Positions 59,320 to 64,000 of a stretch of 64,000 nucleotides of DNA are shown here, piece by piece; the stretch's first letter is position 1; each line of letters begins with the position of its first letter. This DNA comes from Prostheceraeus crozeri. Its lineage: Eukaryota; Platyhelminthes; Polycladida; Euryleptidae. The stretch covers positions 46,001 to 110,000 of the forward strand of contig CAJQUW010007273.1 in the NCBI GenBank assembly GCA_907163375.1, written 5' to 3'. Below the pieces are notes generated by a model. It had not been told where the DNA came from. It ran no database searches and saw only the letters and a list, made by a program, of their open reading frames with translations. The position numbers were made by a program, and so were the translations under genes.

Positions 59320-59533
59320 TCTTCGCGCATGTTTAAGTGCATACCAAGACCGTACAAAGAACGCAAACTTGCATTGATTTTATCCTGGTTCAATGCCAGC
59401 TGTCCTATTCAATATTAACTCAATTATGCACGGCATAGTCTACATTAGATCTCTCATGTGTTGCTAATGAAATGACATTAAATAAAGTCAATAAAAGTGA
59501 TTGACCTACATGACTGATGAAATTTGACTGTTT
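59320..59533. other. Spacer, nothing specific
   Basis: Short AT-rich spacer. Confidence 0.4.
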
Positions 59534-60235
59534 AATCCGGCAGCCAGAACGAGTTTCTGCAGGGAACGAGGCCGAAAGTGAGACTTTCACAGAATGATGT
59601 ACATCATATTCCTACTACGAATCTGCACGTCTGCCGAGTTGTAGTGAGTTCCTCTTCTTGTCAGACAGGATCAAAGAAAAACACATGTAAATCCAATGGG
59701 ACGCAGATTGCAGTTTTTGGCTAAAATGAAATTTTGTATGTTTTCTATGATTAAACGAAAAGTACTAAGCCCATAGTCATAATTTTTGGCATGGAATGTC
59801 TTCAGGTAATTTCCTTTCATTTTCATGCACCCCTGTCTATATAGCTAAACGCATTTAGATTTGGTGAGCCTCTAAATGTCGGCAAACACAAACATTTTGA
59901 GCAACTTTATCCACATTCAACCACATTCTCACATACATTGCCGATTGGATGCATGATAAAAGCACATGCACGTCATAGGAAATGACCTGAAGACATTCCA
60001 TTCTAAAACTTATGACTCTAGGATTAGTACTTTTCGTTTAATCATAGAAAACATACAAAATCTGCAACCCATTGGTTTAGCATGCGTTTTTCTTTGATCC
60101 TGTGTGACAAGAAGAGGAACTCACTAGAACTCGGCAGACGCGCCTATTCGTAGTAGGCATATGATGTACATCATTATGTGAAAGTCTCACTTTCGGCCTC
60201 GTGCCCTGCAAAAACTCGTTCTGGCTGACGGACTA
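59534..60235. mobile_element. Family B non-autonomous TIR element, second complete copy
   Basis: TA|ATCCGGCAGCCAGAACGAG on the left and CTCGTTCTGGCTGACGGAC|TA on the right. The interior follows the 22459 copy closely but with its central loop in the opposite orientation (CTATATAGCTAAACGCATTT here against AAATGGGTTTAGCCATATAG there). Flanking TA agrees with a TA target. Confidence 0.9.
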
Positions 60236-60765
60236 GTTGTCGAAGGTGGTTTTGTCCTCTAAGATGCCATCAGTTAGCGGATGTTCAGCTACAACCAATG
60301 GACTCTTGTCTTTGAGGTCTTTTCGGTCATAAAATGAACTGCGCTGAATTTGTGTGTTAATAATGCAGGTAGGCATGTAGTAAGAACACAGTGTGCTGTA
60401 CATGCATGTATTAATGTTCATGTGACAGCTGCACGGTAGTTTAACGAAAACTTTTCGTTGATGAAAGTTGGACACTGAGAAATAGCGCAAAAGGGTAGAA
60501 GCAAATGTTTTTGTCTCATGTCAATTAATAGTCCATCAGAAAAGAAATTAATCAGTAAACACTTAATCTTTCCAATCAATAGTTTGTCCAATTGAATTGA
60601 AATCAACTTTTCTAATCCCTTGATATAAGCTTGTAGGATTTGCAGGAATGAGATTTTCCAGGATTATGCAATCACCAACGCCTTGACAATCACTCTTATT
60701 TGTCTATTCTTGACCATCTATTTGAATATTATTTGTGAGTAGTAAGAAAACGGCGAACACCAGAT
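60236..60765. other. Non-coding stretch
   Basis: Nothing supported. Short minus frames only. Confidence 0.4.
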
Positions 60766-61010
60766 AGCGCAAGATGGCCGCCGTCGTGGCTGAGTCCCCC
60801 CCCCCTCTGGTCCGCCAGTGTCGTGATGTGCCGGCGAGGTTCCGCTGACGTCCCCCCCCCTCTGGACCGGCAGTGTGTGAGCCTTGGGTGTCTGTGTCCG
60901 ACCGCCTGGTGGACTTGGGCGACCGTCTAGGTTGACGTGGGCGACCGTCTAGGTTGTCTTGGTTAAACTGTGGGATGTTTTGGTGTGTAGTGTCCAAACG
61001 CAGCCTCGGA
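60766..61010 (+). promoter_or_regulatory. CpG-rich block with YY1-like site and poly-C modules
   Basis: GCGCAAGATGGCCGCCGTC contains the YY1 pattern AAGATGGC (60771). Two modules of the form C9-C10 then TCTGG(T/A)CC(G)(C/G)CAG follow at about 60795 and 60852, and a 22-bp tandem GGGCGACCGTCTAGGTTG occurs at about 60917-60958. Resembles a CpG-rich 5' end or the outer margin of the poly-C repeat array that begins at 61094. A 97-codon minus frame here is judged a by-product of composition. Confidence 0.4.
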
Positions 61011-61093
61011 TGTGAAAACGGAGGCCAGATTCGGATTCAGCGTGAAATTCTGCATCTGTATGGTGAATTTGAAAGCAATCGGAGATAAAAATT

Positions 61094-63164
61094 TTTCGCT
61101 GACGTCCCCCCCCCTCTGGACAGCTTGCTTCGATCTTGGCTTCTAGTGGACGGATTTTGTCGAGTGAGGTGTCATTTGAAAGCTAAGAGTGAGACAAATT
61201 CACTGAAACAAACGGCTTGTTCCTATCTGTCTTCGTTTACATGTGAGACGCCATTTAAGATTTTAGGTCGGAGCTCACCTGAAAAAATCCTAAGTGTCAG
61301 AGTGACTTTGTATGGGAAAAATTAAAAATTTTCCAAAGTGTGGAATTTCGACCTGGGACCTTTACCAAAGGTTGTTTCATCAAATTTCGCTGACCCCCCC
61401 CCCTTTGTTCTAACTTTGGTTCTAGTGGACGGATTTTGTTCGTTCGACTTGCATTGGAAAGAGGATGAAACACTGCTCGACCGCATTTTTCGTTGCGAGT
61501 CAATCGGAGCAGCCGTTCAAAAGTTAGAGCGGTTACAAGATTTTAGGTCGGAGCTCACCTGAAAAAATCCTAAGTGTCAGAGTGACTTTGTATGGGAAAA
61601 ATTAAAAATTTTCCAAAGTGTGGAATTTCGACCTGGGACCTTTACCAAAGGTTGTTTCATCAAATTTCGCTGACCCCCCCCCTTTGTTCTAACTTTGGTT
61701 CTAGTGGACGGATTTTGTTCGTTCGACTTGCATTGGAAAGAGGATGAAACACTGCTCGACCGCATTTTTCGTTGCGAGTCAATCGGAGCAGCCGTTCAAA
61801 AGTTAGAGCGGTTACAAGATTTTAGGTCGGAGCTCACCTGAAAAAATCCTAAGTGTCAGAGTGACTTTGTATGGGAAAAATTAAAAATTTTCCAAAGTGT
61901 GGAATTTCGACCTGGGACCTTTACCAAAGGTTGTTTCATCAAATTTCGCTGACCCCCCCCCCTTTGTTCTAACTTTGGTTCTAGTGGACGGATTTTGTTC
62001 GTTCGACTTGCATTGGAAAGAGGATGAAACACTGCTCGACCGCATTTTTCGTTGCGAGTCAATCGGAGCAGCCGTTCAAAAGTTAGAGCGGTTACAAGAT
62101 TTTAGGTCGGAGCTCACTCTGACACTTAGGATTTTTTCAGGTGAGCTCCGACCTAAAATCTTGTAACCGCTCTAACTTTTGAACGGCTGCTCCGATTGAC
62201 TCGCAACGAAAAATGCGGTCGAGCAGTGTTTCATCCTCTTTCCAATGCAAGTCGAACGAACAAAATCCGTCCACTAGAACCAAAGTTAGAACTAAGGGGG
62301 GGGGTCAGCGAAATTTGATGAAACAACCTTTGGTAAAGGTCCCAGGTCGAAATTCCACACTTTGGAAAATTTTTAATTTTTCCCATACAAAGTCACTCTG
62401 ACACTTAGGATTTTTTCAGGTGAGCTCCGACCTAAAATCTTGTAACCGCTCTAACTTTTGAACGGCTGCTCCGATTGACTCGCAACGAAAAATGCGGTCG
62501 AGCAGTGTTTCATCCTCTTTCCAATGCAAGTCGAACGAACAAAATCCGTCCACTAGAACCAAAGTTAGAACAAAGGGGGGGGGTCAGCGAAATTTGATGA
62601 AACAACCTTTGGTAAAGGTCCCAGGTCGAAATTCCACACTTTGGAAAATTTTTAATTTTTCCCATACAAAGTCACTCTGACACTTAGGATTTTTTCAGGT
62701 GAGCTCCGACCTAAAATCTTGTAACCGCTCTAACTTTTGAACGGCTGCTCCGATTGACTCGCAACGAAAAATGCGGTCGAGCAGTGTTTCATCCTCTTTC
62801 CAATGCAAGTCGAACGAACAAAATCCGTCCACTAGAACCAAAGTTAGAACAAAGGGGGGGGGTCAGCGAAATTTGATGAAACAACCTTTGGTAAAGGTCC
62901 CAGGTCGAAATTCCACACTTTGGAAAATTTTTAATTTTTCCCATACAAAGTCACTCTGACACTTAGGATTTTTTCAGGTGAGCTCCGACCTAAAATCTTA
63001 AATGGCGTCTCACATGTAAACGAAGACAGATAGGAACAAGCCGTTTGTTTCAGTGAATTTGTCTCACTCTTAGCTTTCAAATGACACCTCACTCGACAAA
63101 ATCCGTCCACTAGAAGCCAAGATCGAAGCAAGCTGTCCAGAGGGGGGGGGACGTCAGCGAAATT
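61094..63164. repeat. Head-to-head palindrome of 279/280-bp tandem units
   Basis: Three direct units on the left (poly-C starts 61394, 61674, 61953) are mirrored by three inverted units on the right (poly-G at 62296, 62575, 62854). The arms (about 61094-62117 and 62141-63164) are almost identical. They meet at a 23-base spacer (62118-62140) between GGTCGGAGCTCAC and GTGAGCTCCGACC. Each unit has a C9-C10 tract, TTTGTTCTAACTTTGG, TAGTGGACGG, CAATCGGAGCAGCCGTTC, TTTTAGGTCGGAGCTCACC and CCTGGGACCTTTACC. The outer unit on each side is a different variant (C9 followed by TCTGGACAGC). Open frames within units repeat with the period and look incidental. Confidence 0.95.
62118..62140. other. Central spacer of the palindrome
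   Basis: TCTGACACTTAGGATTTTTT and CAG, itself part of the unit, separates the two arms. The inversion point lies inside a unit rather than at a unit boundary. Confidence 0.9.
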
Positions 63165-63275
63165 TGATGAAAAATGTTTTGGTAAAGGTCCCAGGTCAAA
63201 ATTCGGAAGTTTTAAATTTTTCAAAATTTTCACCACACTGGAGCTCCCACACTTAGGAATTTTTTCACTTGTGGC
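63165..63275. repeat. Diverged outermost unit of the array
   Basis: GGTAAAGGTCCCAGGTCAAA, GGAGCTCCCACACTTAGGAA then TTTTTTCAC follow the unit order with many changes. Confidence 0.7.
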
Positions 63276-63439
63276 ATGTTACATGGTCATGTGCTGACAC
63301 ACCAACTTCCCGTGGTCATATGAGAATGGTTCAGGTGTCATATTGTAAAGAATGATGAGACAAATCGTTTGCAACAAACCGCATGTCGCTACGATGAATA
63401 CTTTCGGAGATAGAGCCATTTTAAGTTTTCTTCCGAGCA

Positions 63440-63502
63440 TATATAAACCCCCGACAACGCAAGTCTGATCACTTCATCGAAAGACGAGGTAAGCGACGGT
63501 CG
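63440..63502 (+). promoter_or_regulatory. TATA + Inr + DPE core promoter
   Basis: TATATAAA (63440-63447), Inr-like TCACTTC with A at 63471, and GGTCG (63498-63502), which matches the DPE pattern RGWYV. Taking 63471 as +1, the TATA lies at -31 and the DPE at +28 to +32, the canonical spacings for RNA polymerase II. A donor-like GAG|GTAAGC follows at 63489. Confidence 0.65.
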
Positions 63503-63593
63503 TCGCTCTGAGCTCCCGATATCGGGTTGCAAAGGACTCTATCTTTTGAAGTAGGCAAGCTATCTTCTTACTTCAAAGTTTGTGTGATAGAGT
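63493..63593 (+). other. Cluster of perfect hairpins just downstream of the start site
   Basis: GCGACG-gt-CGTCGC (63493-63506), CCCGATATCGGG (63515-63526), then a nested pair ACTCTATC / GATAGAGT (63536-63543, 63586-63593) enclosing TTTGAAGTA / TACTTCAAA (63545-63553, 63569-63577). A transcript starting at 63471 would be highly structured. Confidence 0.6.
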
Positions 63594-63751
63594 TTGATAG
63601 TGTCTTTACTACTGATAAAATTTTTTAAAAGTAGTATGAGTAGTAAAATGCGGAATTTTTTAAAAATTCTTAATTTTCAGTTTTTTCAAAGTTTTAACAT
63701 GTAGACTAAGGTTTTCAAGTATGCTGAGTTCAAATCTGCTATCAGATTTGA

Positions 63752-64000
63752 AATGTAACTAAGTCTAAGGCAGCTTTGAGGGGTTGGATCCAGCTACTGA
63801 TCACTACCTTTGACTCGGCGTTCCTGTTACCACTTCGGGGCAGTGACAATGATGTCTTCAGCTGTAAAGAGCGGGTATCGGGGAAGATCTCTCACTTCCC
63901 TAGTGATCAGTACAAGGCCTTCGGGCTGTCGACGGGATCTAGTGCCACTCACTACACTCAAATCTATCATTCCTCACTAAGTGTAAAATCATTCTTTTCC
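63752..64000 (+). CDS. Open frame leaving the window (unrecognised protein, 5' part)
   Basis: No stop from 63752 to the edge (83 codons) in a GC-richer segment. The frame includes ALRGWIQLLITTFDSAFLL, then PLRGSDNDVFSCKERVSG, KISHFPSDQYKAFGLSTG and THYTQIYHSSLSV. It has no Met. An acceptor at TCTAAGGCAG (AG 63772-63773) would start an exon at 63774 after an intron from 63489. Not recognised as any family. It may belong to a retroelement or host gene driven by the promoter at 63440. A 12-bp perfect inverted repeat (TACTGATCACTA 63795-63806, TAGTGATCAGTA 63901-63912) lies inside it. Confidence 0.35.

Noticed and set aside
60704..60997. 97-codon minus frame ending in a hydrophobic segment (LRYLVFAVFLLL)
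   Set aside because: Runs through poly-C/poly-G tracts and a tandem repeat whose length variation would shift the frame; judged compositional.
61338..62959. Repeated 62-89 codon frames as a repeat-protein gene
   Set aside because: Each frame stops within its unit, occurs on both strands of a palindrome, and depends on the length of a C tract.

Overview
The window looks like nuclear DNA of an animal, most likely a marine invertebrate. The evidence is its AT-rich, intron-like or intergenic texture, the near absence of long open frames, decayed non-LTR retrotransposons, many small inverted-repeat elements, tRNA-derived SINE heads, and one clear CUB-domain exon. I cannot name the species. No operons, bacterial genes, rRNA, intact tRNA, CRISPR array or intact virus were seen.

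Layout. 0-9 kb: a 56-bp minisatellite, a tRNA-derived SINE, a dead LINE (1.9-3.4 kb), repeat family A copy 1 (5.26-6.1 kb) and an inverted-repeat element (7.87-8.27 kb). 9-15 kb: a GC-rich 50-bp minisatellite, family A copy 2, three small inverted-repeat elements or hairpins, and a CUB exon on the minus strand (15.0-15.3 kb). 15-24 kb: a TTCGCG-type MITE, several copies of a TA-flanked long-TIR element (family B; best copy 22459-23185) and a GC-richer exon candidate near 23.6 kb. 24-36 kb: mostly featureless, with a large diverged foldback (27.7-28.3 kb), a second SINE head and several small dispersed motifs. 36-42.5 kb: two further LINE 3' ends, a Penelope-like remnant next to a foldback, and two exons with compatible intron phases (39801-39983 and 42305-42412) that may belong to one plus-strand gene. 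43-60 kb: largely non-coding, with a 50.35-51.06 kb TIR element, a nearby 280-bp duplication, family A copy 3 carrying a nested insertion, two more foldbacks and a second full family B copy. 60.7-63.3 kb: a GC-rich segment and then a striking head-to-head palindrome made of 279/280-bp tandem units. 63.4-64 kb: a well-spaced TATA/Inr/DPE core promoter, a run of hairpins and an open frame that leaves the window.

The most unusual theme is that several unrelated-looking foldbacks (37.4, 52.9, 57.0 and, more weakly, 59.0 kb) and one site at 37.9 kb carry the same small RNA-like core: CTGANGA, a short stem-loop, then GAAA. This is the layout of the hammerhead ribozyme core known from Penelope-like retroelements. 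The second theme is the 61.1-63.2 kb palindromic array beside a strong promoter-like sequence. Genes are too fragmentary here to describe a pathway; the window is dominated by transposable-element biology.
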